Shown one piece after another: positions 35,030-43,282 of a DNA stretch of 64,000 nt. The DNA lies in assembly GCA_020692215.1 (NCBI GenBank), contig JAIMKW010000005.1:248001-312000 (forward strand), in the 5' to 3' direction. The notes under the pieces are model-generated. The model worked only from the letters and a program-made list of their open reading frames with translations, did not search any database and had not been told where the DNA came from. The DNA is from Sandarakinorhabdus sp. (GTDB lineage Bacteria; Pseudomonadota; Alphaproteobacteria; Sphingomonadales; Sphingomonadaceae). Numbering within the stretch: position 1 is the stretch's first letter; the number at the start of each line of letters is the position of its first letter. The position numbers were made by a program, and so were the translations under genes.

Positions 35030-36837
35030 TGCGCGGCTCCTTCGGTTGCCATTGCCACACCTTCGCTGCGCGGGTCGGCCGCCCCGCGCCAGCCTTTGCC
35101 ATCCCGCGCGACGGCATTGCCCTTCAGGGGCAGCGTTGCGCTGCGCACATCGGCATGGCCCAGAGCCTTCAGGCCGGCGGTCATGTCGACAAGGCGGGTT
35201 TCCTGTTCAAGGCGGACGCCCCGGCTGTCGGCCACGATCTGCGGGGCCGCCAGCGCATCTTCCACGGGCATCTTCCAATCCAGGTGGGCGATGATCGCCT
35301 TGGCAACCTGCGCGATGATGGTGGCCCCGCCAGCAGCGCCGAAGGCGGCGATGGGCCTGCCCTTGCGATCATAGACTATGGTTGGCGCCATCGAACTGCG
35401 CGGGCGTTTGCCGGGTTCAACGCGGTTCAGGCTGTCTGCCCCATTGCGGATGGGGTCGAGATCGAAATCGGTCATCTCGTTGTTCAGCACGATGCCGGCT
35501 GCCACCAGACCGCTGCCGAACGGGCCTTCGATCGTGGATGTGAGTGTTGCGACATTGCCCGCGCTGTCGGCTGCCACCATGTGCGATGTTGAGGGCACAT
35601 CCGCCAGCCGTTGCGCCTTGCGCGGCGCACTGTTCTTCGGCTTGCCCGGTTGGGCATCGGCCATCGCCCTGTCCATCCGGATCAGCTTGCTGCGCGCCTT
35701 GATATAGGCGGGATCAAGAAGACCCGCGACAGGCACCGGTGCGAAATCCGCGTCGGCGCCAAAGGCTTCGCGATCGGCAAAGGCAAGGCGCTGCGATTCG
35801 GCCATCAGATGCCAGCTGAGCAGATTGTCCGGCCCCAGTTTTGCCAGATCGAAGCGTTCGAGCTGCTTCACGATCTGCAGGACCGCAATTCCGCCCGATG
35901 AAGGCGGACCCATGGTGCACAGCGTCCACTGGCGATAGGGGCGGCAGAGCGGATCGCGCTGTGCAACACGGTAGCCGGCGAGGTCTTCGGCGGTGAGCGC
36001 GGTGGGATTGTTGAAGGCGCTGGCGACAGCCTGGGAGACGGCAGCGCCGATCGGGCCGTTGTAGAAGGCGTCCGGCCCATCGCGAACGATCAGTTCAAGG
36101 GAATCGGCCAGAGCAGGCTGTTTCAGCACATGGCCCACCGGCCACGGCTCGCCATTCTCGTCGAGGAAAATGGCGGCTGCAGCCGGGCTGGCCAACAGCA
36201 GGGCCTTTCGCGCCGCCGTGAACCGGTTGAGCCGCGGCGAAACGGGAAAGCCTTCGCGCGCATATTTGATGGCGGGGGCGAACAGTTCTGCCCAGGGCCG
36301 CTTGCCCCAGCGCTTGTGGGCCTCTGCGATCAGCGCGACAGAGCCTGGCACGCCGACCGCATAGCCGCCCGGCACCGCCTGCATGAAGCCCATGGGCGTG
36401 CCATCGGGTTTCAGGAAGCGGCCGGGATGCGCGGCCGCCGGCGCCTTTTCCCTGCCATCGAGCGTGATGGTGCGGCCGGATGCCTTGTCGTGCCACACGA
36501 GGAATGCGCCGCCGCCCAGCCCGCTCGACTGCGGTTCGACAGCGCCGAGTGCAATCATCATGGCAAGGGCTGCGTCTGCCGCGGATCCGCCCGCGTTCAG
36601 CAGTTCGAGCCCTGCTGCAGTTGCCAGAGGGTCCGCGGCGGATGCCACCGCCGGGCCGCTGGCCGCTGTATCCCGTGCGGTACGCCGGATGATCTTGTCA
36701 TCCGGCTCGTAGAAGCGGGCGGTGGGCGTGGTTTCCACCTGCGGGCGCGCTGCCTGTTGCGGGGTGGCCGCCTGGGCGCAAAGCGCTGTCGGCAGTGTGA
36801 TCGTCAGCAGGGCTGCCAGCATTTTGGTGTGAAGCAT
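35026..36837 (-). CDS. ggt: Gamma-glutamyltransferase
   Basis: Periplasmic Ntn-hydrolase that breaks the gamma-glutamyl bond of glutathione. The protein, about 600 residues, has a signal peptide (MLAALLTITLPTALCAQA). Large-subunit features include GGSAADAALAMM and the GLGGGAFLVW region. The autocatalytic cleavage site is at the Thr in STSHMVAAD, followed by IVLNNEMTDFD and the oxyanion segment RPRSSMAPTIV. I chose ATG 36837; 36822 also gives a signal peptide. It overlaps the acyl-CoA synthetase gene. Confidence 0.92.
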   Translation of the reverse strand: MLHTKMLAALLTITLPTALCAQAATPQQAARPQVETTPTARFYEPDDKIIRRTARDTAASGPAVASAADPLATAAGLELLNAGGSAADAALAMMIALGAVEPQSSGLGGGAFLVWHDKASGRTITLDGREKAPAAAHPGRFLKPDGTPMGFMQAVPGGYAVGVPGSVALIAEAHKRWGKRPWAELFAPAIKYAREGFPVSPRLNRFTAARKALLLASPAAAAIFLDENGEPWPVGHVLKQPALADSLELIVRDGPDAFYNGPIGAAVSQAVASAFNNPTALTAEDLAGYRVAQRDPLCRPYRQWTLCTMGPPSSGGIAVLQIVKQLERFDLAKLGPDNLLSWHLMAESQRLAFADREAFGADADFAPVPVAGLLDPAYIKARSKLIRMDRAMADAQPGKPKNSAPRKAQRLADVPSTSHMVAADSAGNVATLTSTIEGPFGSGLVAAGIVLNNEMTDFDLDPIRNGADSLNRVEPGKRPRSSMAPTIVYDRKGRPIAAFGAAGGATIIAQVAKAIIAHLDWKMPVEDALAAPQIVADSRGVRLEQETRLVDMTAGLKALGHADVRSATLPLKGNAVARDGKGWRGAADPRSEGVAMATEGAAQ

Positions 36838-36869
36838 GCCCAACCCGATAGGGCGGCTGGCGGGTGGGC

Positions 36870-37895
36870 TCAAGCCTGCAGTTGACAGCCTGTCGCTTCC
36901 GCGACGCTGGAAAAGCCATCCCTGCGCAAAAGGGTGGCCAGTTCGGCGGCGATCCGGCGGGCGAGGCCGGGCCCTTCATAGACGAGGGCCGTGTAAAGCT
37001 GCACGGCCGATGCCCCGGCGGCAATCTTGGCATAGGCATCGGCGCCCGACGCGATTCCACCAGCCCCGATCAGCGGAAGACGCCCCTCAAGCCGCCTTGC
37101 GAAGGCGGTGAGAATGGCAGTCGAGGGCGCCATCAACGGTTTGCCGGACAGCCCGCCCGCTTCGCCCGCGTGGCGGGATTGCAGCGCCGCCGGCCGGGCA
37201 AGGGTTGTGTTGGAAACGATGAGGCCTGCGATTCGGCTTTCCAGCACAGCGGCCGCGATGGCATCGATCTGGGCATCATCGAGATCGGGCGCCACCTTCA
37301 GGAACAGCGGCGGGCCGGCTTCGCCCCGCGCCTCTGCGGCGGCCGACAGAAGCTCGGGCAGGGCTTCCCCCTGCAATCCGCGAAGGCCCGGCGTGTTGGG
37401 AGACGAGATGTTGAGCGTGATCCAGCCCGCCCGGTCGCGCACGGCAGCGACGCCGAGTGCATAATCGGCAATCCGGTCGGCGCTGTCCTTGTTGGCGCCG
37501 ATGTTCACCCCCAGGCGGGGGTTGGCTTCGAGGCGCGGCAAGGCCGCATCGAGCCCGCCATTGTTGAAGCCCAGCCGGTTGATGACGGCCCGATCTTCAG
37601 CGAGGCGGAACACCCGCGGGCGCGGGTTTCCGGCCTGGGGGCGCGGGGTGAGCGTTCCGACTTCGGCAAAGCCGAACCCCAGCCCCAGCATCTGGCGCCA
37701 GACGCGGGCATCCTTGTCGAACCCGGCGGCGAGGCCGACGGGGTTGGGAAAGCACAGGCCGGCAATCCGGGTTGCAAGGATCGGGTCCGGTTCCGGCTGT
37801 GGCTGTGGCGCAAGGCGCTCGAGCGCGGCGATGGAAAGCCCGTGTGCCCGTTCGGGCGGCAGCAGGAACAGCGCGGGGCGAAGCAGACCGAACAT
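36870..37895 (-). CDS. pyrD: Dihydroorotate dehydrogenase, quinone-linked (class 2)
   Basis: Membrane-associated FMN enzyme of 341 residues that oxidises dihydroorotate and passes electrons to ubiquinone. The N-terminal amphipathic helix (LLRPALFLLPPERAHGLSIAAL) marks class 2. FMN and substrate motifs are FPNPVGLAAGFDKDA, GFAEVGTLTPRPQAGNPRPR, INRLGFNNGG, the catalytic Ser in NISSPNTPGLR, and LIGAGGI. ATG 37895 gives the usual N-terminus; a longer frame runs into the intergenic region holding the PEP-CTERM control sites. Confidence 0.94.
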   Translation of the reverse strand: MFGLLRPALFLLPPERAHGLSIAALERLAPQPQPEPDPILATRIAGLCFPNPVGLAAGFDKDARVWRQMLGLGFGFAEVGTLTPRPQAGNPRPRVFRLAEDRAVINRLGFNNGGLDAALPRLEANPRLGVNIGANKDSADRIADYALGVAAVRDRAGWITLNISSPNTPGLRGLQGEALPELLSAAAEARGEAGPPLFLKVAPDLDDAQIDAIAAAVLESRIAGLIVSNTTLARPAALQSRHAGEAGGLSGKPLMAPSTAILTAFARRLEGRLPLIGAGGIASGADAYAKIAAGASAVQLYTALVYEGPGLARRIAAELATLLRRDGFSSVAEATGCQLQA

Positions 37896-37971
37896 CGTGC
37901 GCGCCCCTATGCTGTTTGCCGTGCACCGACAAGCGCGCGACGGGGCGGATTTGTGCGATTCGGCAAAAGAG

Positions 37972-37988
37972 TGTCGGAAAATTTTACA
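37972..37988 (+). promoter_or_regulatory. 17-bp palindrome-like site, putative enhancer (UAS) of the PEP-CTERM gene at 38129
   Basis: The sequence TGTCGGAAAATTTTACA shares TGT, A7 and TTACA with the matched sites at 46383 and 47340. Its end lies 52 bp before the sigma-54 promoter at 38041. The position suits an activator site for an RpoN-dependent promoter; the binding protein, possibly a PrsR-type regulator, is inferred. Confidence 0.55.
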
Positions 37989-38040
37989 ATGGTTAACGAT
38001 TCGCAAATCATAACCTATTGAAACCAAAAAGGCCGACATA

Positions 38041-38058
38041 TTGGCATGATTCATGCAT
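38041..38058 (+). promoter_or_regulatory. Sigma-54 (RpoN) -24/-12 promoter
   Basis: TTGGCATGATTCATGCAT has the required GG and GC pairs ten bases apart, close to the TTGGCACG-N4-TTGCAT consensus. It lies 71 bases upstream of the PEP-CTERM gene, and the same element occurs before the other two PEP-CTERM genes. Confidence 0.65.
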
Positions 38059-38128
38059 CGGAAACGCTGGGCAGAACCGATGTGTCGGACCTGCGGTGGA
38101 GGTTGGATTAACGATGGAGGGGTTTTCC

Positions 38129-38935
38129 ATGACAATTGGTTTCAAGCAACTGGCAGGTCTGGGCGTTGCTGCGCTGGGCCTGGCGATGGTGCCGTCGACT
38201 GCATCCGCCAACGTGTGCGTTGGCGATTGCGGCGTTCTGGGCGCCAATGGCGTGGTGACAGCGCCGCCGATTGGCGGACAATATCGCTATGTCACGACCC
38301 TTGGCCCGAACGGCGGCGGCAATATTCCGGGCTTCGCTGTTGCCGAAGCGACGAACGGTTCCAACTTCACGACCTCTTCGTTTGAAGCGACTGCCGGATC
38401 GACGCTGGAATTCTACTTCAACTATGTCACGTCCGACGGGTCCCAATTTTCCGACTTCGGTTGGGCGGCGCTGAACGGCAGCGGCGGCAGCCTCACGCTG
38501 TTCACGGCGCGCACCACGCCGTCTGGAGACACGGTGCCTGGCTTTGGTCTGCCCGGTCTCGCCCCTGGCGTCGTTCTGGAACCGGCATCGACCCCGATCA
38601 TTCCGGGCGGTCCGGTCTGGTCGCCGCTTGGTGGTTCTTCCGGTGCGTGCTTTGGCGGTGTTGGCGCTGGATGTGGCTATACCGGCTGGATCAAGTCCAC
38701 CTTCACGATCACGGATGCGGGCTTCTACACCCTGCAATTCGGGGTTTCGAACTCGCTTGATCAGGCTTTTGATTCCGGCCTTGCCTTTGCCGGCCTTGTC
38801 ATCGACGGCGCACCGATCGATCCGACCCCGGGTATTCCCGAGCCGGCCACCTGGGCTATGCTGATCGCCGGCTTCGGCATGGTGGGCTTCGCGGCCCGGC
38901 GTCGCCGCAGCCACACGATGGTGCGGGCCAACTGA
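38129..38935 (+). CDS. PEPxxWA-CTERM exported protein
   Basis: A 268-residue secreted protein. The signal peptide (LAGLGVAALGLAMVPSTASA) is followed by a beta-rich, Gly/Thr-rich body. The C-terminal sorting signal GIPEPATWAMLIAGFGMVGF then RRRR is the PEPxxWA variant recognised by an exosortase. The body resembles no family that I can name. ATG 38129 is chosen because GGAGGGG is just upstream; an in-frame ATG at 38114 would put the start before this site. Upstream are a sigma-54 promoter and a palindrome; downstream is a strong hairpin terminator. Confidence 0.88.
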   Translation: MTIGFKQLAGLGVAALGLAMVPSTASANVCVGDCGVLGANGVVTAPPIGGQYRYVTTLGPNGGGNIPGFAVAEATNGSNFTTSSFEATAGSTLEFYFNYVTSDGSQFSDFGWAALNGSGGSLTLFTARTTPSGDTVPGFGLPGLAPGVVLEPASTPIIPGGPVWSPLGGSSGACFGGVGAGCGYTGWIKSTFTITDAGFYTLQFGVSNSLDQAFDSGLAFAGLVIDGAPIDPTPGIPEPATWAMLIAGFGMVGFAARRRRSHTMVRAN

Positions 38936-38989
38936 GGCCAGATTGACGTTCACTTGCGTCGTGCCGAAAGGCGCGGCGCGCGGGATTGG

Positions 38990-39025
38990 GGCCCGGGGCA
39001 TGGAATCGCATGCCCCGGGCCTTTT
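38990..39025 (+). terminator. Intrinsic terminator after the PEP-CTERM gene
   Basis: A perfect 13-bp stem (GGCCCGGGGCATG / CATGCCCCGGGCC) with a 6-base loop is followed by TTTT. It ends transcription 55 bases after the stop codon. Confidence 0.8.
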
Positions 39026-39083
39026 CATGCCGGGCGCGGAACCGTTAGACGGGCCTCCGAGTGAAACACCCGGAGACCCTCCT

Positions 39084-40961
39084 ATGCAACGCAGCCATCA
39101 TCGCGGCCATGTCCGCCCCTTTGCCACCGCCCTGTTGGGAGGCGTGTGCCTTGCCATGCTGCAGGCCGTGCCTGCCTTTGCGCAGGCGCCCGCCTCGATT
39201 GGGACGCAAGCGACAGCCGACGCAGCGCTTGCAGCCCTGTTCGACCGGTATGACAAGGCGGCACTTGCGCGCTCGCCGGAAGCAAAGGCCTATCGCGGGA
39301 TTCGCGATGGTGATTATGGCAAGTGGGACGATCCATCCGACGCAAAGGCCGCAGCGGACCTTGCCGAAGACCAGGCATTTCTGGCCGAAATGCGCCGCGA
39401 TTTTACAACGGCCCCGCTGTCGGCTGAAGCGCGCCTCTCCTATCGGTTGTTTGAAAAGCAGATCGAGCAACGCGTTGCCGCTGCCAGATTCCGGCACCTC
39501 GGCTTGCCGTTCGACCAGATGCGTGGAGCCCAATCGCAGCTTCCCGCTTTTCTGATCAACATTCACCGCATTTCCAGCCACGCTGAAGCGCAGGCCTATG
39601 TTTCCCGGCTGGAGGGGCTTGGACCGAAGCTGGATCAGCTGTCGGCAATCGCTGGAGAGCGGGCGCGGGCGGGCGCTGCTGCCCCGGCCTGGGTTTACCC
39701 GCGTGTGATTGCCGATGCCCGCGCGTTGCTGAAGGGCGCGCCGTTCGACGACGGGCCGGATTCGAGCTTGCTTGCAGACTTCAAGGCAAAGCTTGCCCGG
39801 CTTGACCTGCCCCAGACCGACAAGGTCCGCCTGGTGATTGCTGCTGAAAAGGCCCTGAAAGAGAGCGTCGGGCCGGCCTATCGGCGGCTGGTGCCGGCGA
39901 TGGAGGCGCAGGCCAAGCTGGCGCGCAGCGGCGACGGCGCCGGCAGCCTGCCGGATGGTGCGGCCTATTACGCCGAGCGGCTGGCGTTCCACACAACGAC
40001 AAAGCTGACGCCCGATGCCATCCATGATCTGGGCCTGCGCGAAGTGGAGCGCATCCACGCCGAAATGCGCGCACTGATGCCAAAGCTGGGCGTGGCGGGC
40101 GGCCTGCCCGACTTGTTCGCCGCCATCCGCGCCAGCGAAGAGCTGTTCTATCCGAACACCGACGAAGGGCGCCGAGCCTATCTGGCGCATGCCGACGAGG
40201 CGCTGCTGGCCATGAACAAGCGCCTTCCCGAAGTTTTCAACACCCTTCCCAAGGCACCGCTGGTGGTGAAGCGGGTGGAGCCGTTCCGCGAGCAATCGGC
40301 CGGCAAGGCCTTCTATCAGGCGCCGGCGCCTGATGGCTCAAGGCCCGGAACCTATTACGCCAATCTTCATAACATGCGCGAAATGCCGAAGTATGAGATC
40401 GAGGCGCTGGCCTTTCATGAAGGTTTGCCCGGCCACCATCTGCAACGTTCGATCCAGACAGAACTGAAAGATGTTCCCGAGTTTCGCAAGTCCGGGGGTT
40501 TCACGGCCTATTCGGAAGGCTGGGGCCTCTATTCCGAGCTGCTTGCCAGGGAGATGGGCTTCTATGAAGACCCGTGGCAGGATTTCGGCCGATTGAACAT
40601 GGATCTGCGGCGCGCCATCAGGCTGGTGGTGGATACCGGGCTGCATCACAAGGGGTGGAGCCGGGACAAGACCATCCAATATCATATGGACAACACGCCT
40701 TCCGACCGGAGGGAAGTGATCCGTGCGGTTGAACGCTATGTCGTCATGCCGGGGCAGGCGACAGCCTATTCGGTGGGCAAGCTGGAGATCCTGCGGCTGC
40801 GGGAGGATGCGCGTGCGGCAATGGGCAGCCGATTCGACATCCGCGGATTTCATGATGTCGTGCTGAAATCGGGCCCGGTGCCGCTGGATATCCTGGGCGA
40901 AAATGTGCGGGCCTGGGCTGCTGCTCCGCCGCCAAAAGCTTCGTCATCCGCCTCTCGTTGA
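39084..40961 (+). CDS. DUF885 family protein (putative metallo-hydrolase)
   Basis: A 625-residue protein with an N-terminal signal peptide (LLGGVCLAMLQAVPAFAQ). The C-terminal half has the DUF885 signature FHEGLPGHHLQR, whose His-Glu...His spacing suggests a zinc-peptidase-like site, and a later KSGGFTAYSEGWGLYSELLARE with a second Glu. DUF885 proteins resemble M1/M32-type peptidases but have no firmly assigned substrates. ATG 39084 is used because the upstream frame crosses the terminator of the previous gene. Likely periplasmic. Confidence 0.87.
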   Translation: MQRSHHRGHVRPFATALLGGVCLAMLQAVPAFAQAPASIGTQATADAALAALFDRYDKAALARSPEAKAYRGIRDGDYGKWDDPSDAKAAADLAEDQAFLAEMRRDFTTAPLSAEARLSYRLFEKQIEQRVAAARFRHLGLPFDQMRGAQSQLPAFLINIHRISSHAEAQAYVSRLEGLGPKLDQLSAIAGERARAGAAAPAWVYPRVIADARALLKGAPFDDGPDSSLLADFKAKLARLDLPQTDKVRLVIAAEKALKESVGPAYRRLVPAMEAQAKLARSGDGAGSLPDGAAYYAERLAFHTTTKLTPDAIHDLGLREVERIHAEMRALMPKLGVAGGLPDLFAAIRASEELFYPNTDEGRRAYLAHADEALLAMNKRLPEVFNTLPKAPLVVKRVEPFREQSAGKAFYQAPAPDGSRPGTYYANLHNMREMPKYEIEALAFHEGLPGHHLQRSIQTELKDVPEFRKSGGFTAYSEGWGLYSELLAREMGFYEDPWQDFGRLNMDLRRAIRLVVDTGLHHKGWSRDKTIQYHMDNTPSDRREVIRAVERYVVMPGQATAYSVGKLEILRLREDARAAMGSRFDIRGFHDVVLKSGPVPLDILGENVRAWAAAPPPKASSSASR

Positions 40962-40988
40962 AGCGATTTCACACTCTTTGTCGGATTC

Positions 40989-41004
40989 GTCCAATACTTT
41001 GGAC
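40989..41004. repeat. Perfect inverted repeat GTCCAA-TACT-TTGGAC
   Basis: A 6-bp stem with a 4-base loop starts 28 bases after the DUF885 stop. There is no T tract, so it is not an intrinsic terminator; it could be an operator or a structured leader element of the following putative RNA. Confidence 0.45.
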
Positions 41005-41163
41005 TAGAGAGACTTGAGTATAGCGTTGCGACCCAAAGGGTGGCTTGCGCCGAACAGTCCGGCTGACGGCCTTCAACAGGGGGTTTGTCGTCTGGGTTGC
41101 TTCGGAAGGCCATTCTCACTGATACACCCCGGGGTACATTTTTGTGCCTCGGGGTGCTTTTTT
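41005..41163 (+). ncRNA. Candidate small non-coding RNA
   Basis: This 159-base stretch has no convincing ORF but is rich in complementary segments: ACCC-AAA-GGGT at 41031-41041, and GGCCTTC (about 41070) pairing with GAAGGCC (about 41104), and it ends in a strong terminator. The terminator lies 165 bases after the DUF885 gene, too far to be needed only for that gene, and 180 bases before the AraC-type gene. I do not recognise the RNA family. A promoter is not clear. Confidence 0.4.
41125..41163 (+). terminator. Strong intrinsic terminator
   Basis: CACCCCGGGGTACA and TGTGCCTCGGGGTG form a 14-bp stem (two G-U wobbles) closing a TTTT loop, followed by C then TTTTTT. It probably ends the candidate small RNA upstream, or a read-through transcript from the DUF885 gene. 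Confidence 0.8.
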
Positions 41164-41345
41164 GTTGCATCTTGACCTTGCGGCTGAATCAGCAGACAAT
41201 CGTTTTTTAATGAAGGTGCTGCAACTTGCATCCTTCTGTTGAGAGATTCTTGCGGCCGGGGGCGCATTCGGGCGGGGGATCTTTCAAGGCATAGGCGCTG
41301 TTAATAAGTGCTGGCGAACAAGGTGGTTGCAATGAACGAGGCAGA

Positions 41346-42212
41346 TTGCCCGTGAGGGCCCCAAGCTTTTCCCTGCGCTATTTTTCGCCCGCCGCGCCGT
41401 TGCGTGACTGGGTTTCCAGCTATTACATCTTCGAAGCGGGCGTTTCCGCAATGTCCGATACGCTCCGGGCGGAGCTTCCGCAGGTGCGCTTCTTCCTTCA
41501 GGGCGGGGGGACTTTTTCCTATGGAAGCGCCCCGCCGGTTCAGGTTCCGCCTCTGGCCCTGTGCGGGCCGACAACGGTTGCAGTTCACTTCAAGGCCGTC
41601 GGCCCCCTGCGCATTATCGGTGCCGGCCTGTTGCCGGCCGGATGGGCTGCGCTGGTTGGCGCGGGTGCGAGCGAGTTTGCCGACACAGTAACCGATCTCG
41701 AGGCGGTTGCCGGGCCGGTCGCGCGCCGTGCGCTTGACCGGATGGGCGAGGCGCGGACGCATCGGGAGATCGTGGCCGCCGCAGATGCCTTCTTCCTGCT
41801 GATGTCGATGCAGTCGAAGCCGCCGCCCTTCTGGTTCACCCGGGCGGCTGATGAATGGCTTGCCGGCTCCATCAATCCCAATGTGAACGATCTTATCGCG
41901 ATGACCGGCATGTCGCCCCGGCAGATCGAGAGGCTTACGCTGAAGGTCTATGGGTCTTCGCCCAAGATGCTGTCCCGCAAATACCGGGCTTTGCAGGCGG
42001 CGGTGCGTCTAGGCCTTGATCCGGATCAGGGCTGGGAATCGGCGGCAGCCGGGGTCTTCTATGATCAATCCCACTTCATCAGGGATTTCAAGACGTTCGT
42101 GGGCATGACACCCTCCCAGTTCGCGGACAAGGATTCGCCATGGCTGACGCGGCTGACGATCGCAAAGCGCCAGTCTCTGGTGACGATGCCGAAGCTGAAC
42201 CTTGTCAGCTAG
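41346..42212 (+). CDS. AraC-family transcriptional regulator
   Basis: A 288-residue regulator with an N-terminal part resembling the domain of unknown function common in this AraC subgroup (FSLRYFSPAAPLRDWVSSYYIFEA, RFFLQGGGTF). The C-terminal AraC helix-turn-helix pair is visible: VNDLIAMTGMSPRQIERLTLKVYG, then AAAGVFYDQSHFIRDFKTFVGMTPSQF. The start is TTG 41346 or GTG 41352, with GAGG at 41337-41340 upstream of both. An ATG at 41332 is out of frame. The effector and targets are not known. It is convergent with the class II aldolase gene. Confidence 0.86.
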   Translation: MPVRAPSFSLRYFSPAAPLRDWVSSYYIFEAGVSAMSDTLRAELPQVRFFLQGGGTFSYGSAPPVQVPPLALCGPTTVAVHFKAVGPLRIIGAGLLPAGWAALVGAGASEFADTVTDLEAVAGPVARRALDRMGEARTHREIVAAADAFFLLMSMQSKPPPFWFTRAADEWLAGSINPNVNDLIAMTGMSPRQIERLTLKVYGSSPKMLSRKYRALQAAVRLGLDPDQGWESAAAGVFYDQSHFIRDFKTFVGMTPSQFADKDSPWLTRLTIAKRQSLVTMPKLNLVS

Positions 42213-42244
42213 AGCGGTTCACGGCCTGATTGCACCAAGCCTGC

Positions 42245-43021
42245 TCAATCGCGGTATCCGGGGCTTTCCCTGTCCATCTTCCGCATCAGCGCTGGCCATG
42301 CCAGCATGTTGCCCACCAGCTTCAGCCCGTCGCGGCCCTGATTAGCGGCCTTTTCCGGGGTGCCCTGGGGCGGATGGTTGAGAAGGGCGGCGCCCCCGGC
42401 CAAGGCGTGGATCTGGGCTTCGCAGGCGCGCTCGAGAAAATACATTTTCAGGAAGGCCTCGCCGACCGTTTCGCCCACCGTCAGCGTGCCGTGGTTGCGC
42501 AGGATCATCGCGGTCCGGGTGCCTAGGTCGGCGACGAGCCGCTCGCGCTCGTCAAGGTCGGTCGCGACGCCTTCATAATGGTGGTAAGCAACCTCGTCGC
42601 GGATCAGCATCGCTGTCTGCGTAATCGGCATCAGCCCATCGGCCTGGGCGGCAACCGCCTGCCCATAGGGGGTGTGCAGATGGATGACGGCGTGCGCATC
42701 CTCGCGCGCCATATGGATTGCCGAGTGGATGGTAAAACCGGCCGGGTTGGTAAGATAGGGCGTTTCCATCACCGGGCTGCCGTTCACATCGATCTTCACC
42801 AGTGAGGAGGCGGTGATCTCATCGAACATCAGATTGTAGGGATTGATGAGAAAATGATGCTCTGGGCCCGGGACGCGAACCGAGAGATGGGTGAAGATCA
42901 GATCGTCCCAGCCATAATGGGCAACCAGACGGTAGGCGCAGGCGAGATCCTCGCGCAGCTTCCACTCTTCGTCTGTAACCTGAGCCCGGACATCTGCCGG
43001 CGGCTTCAACTGGGTGGCCAT
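42245..43021 (-). CDS. Class II aldolase/adducin family protein
   Basis: Zinc-dependent aldolase-fold protein of 258 residues. Zinc ligands are suggested by HLHTPYGQ (His-x-His) and the later RNHGTLTVG. An N-terminal DLIFTHLSVRVPG and HFLINP are typical of the adducin-like subgroup. Members include fuculose/ribulose phosphate aldolases, but this subgroup (as in fungal and sphingomonad proteins) has unknown substrates. It is followed by the DUF2256 gene upstream on the same strand, 14 bases away, so they are probably co-transcribed. Confidence 0.87.
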   Translation of the reverse strand: MATQLKPPADVRAQVTDEEWKLREDLACAYRLVAHYGWDDLIFTHLSVRVPGPEHHFLINPYNLMFDEITASSLVKIDVNGSPVMETPYLTNPAGFTIHSAIHMAREDAHAVIHLHTPYGQAVAAQADGLMPITQTAMLIRDEVAYHHYEGVATDLDERERLVADLGTRTAMILRNHGTLTVGETVGEAFLKMYFLERACEAQIHALAGGAALLNHPPQGTPEKAANQGRDGLKLVGNMLAWPALMRKMDRESPGYRD

Positions 43022-43035
43022 GGTCTCTCTCCCCG

Positions 43036-43200
43036 TTATCGTTCAGCGTCTGGAACCGGGCCCTTCCCGGCCCGGCAGGCATCCGAACAATAGCGCACAT
43101 TCTCCCAGTCGCGCGACCATTTCTTCCGCCAGCTGAAGGGCCGCCCGCAATGGGCGCAAGTCTTTGAGGGCAGATCCGCCTTCTTGCGCATTTTCGCCAT
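43036..43200 (-). CDS. DUF2256 small zinc-finger-like protein
   Basis: A 54-residue basic protein with a [26 protein letters not shown] core and YCSDACR. The four cysteines (15, 18, 38, 42) probably bind one zinc. The sequence matches the DUF2256 pattern, common next to cryptochrome/photolyase genes in other bacteria, but here it is beside an aldolase gene. ATG 43200 is preceded by no clear ribosome-binding site. Function unknown. Confidence 0.85.
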   Translation of the reverse strand: MAKMRKKADLPSKTCAHCGRPFSWRKKWSRDWENVRYCSDACRAGKGPVPDAER

Positions 43201-43282
43201 GCACGCGATGTGAAACGGAACGGGCCGAACTGCAACACCAACGTCACGCGCGGCGCCTAGGCGAGGCCGGGAGGAGAAGGCA

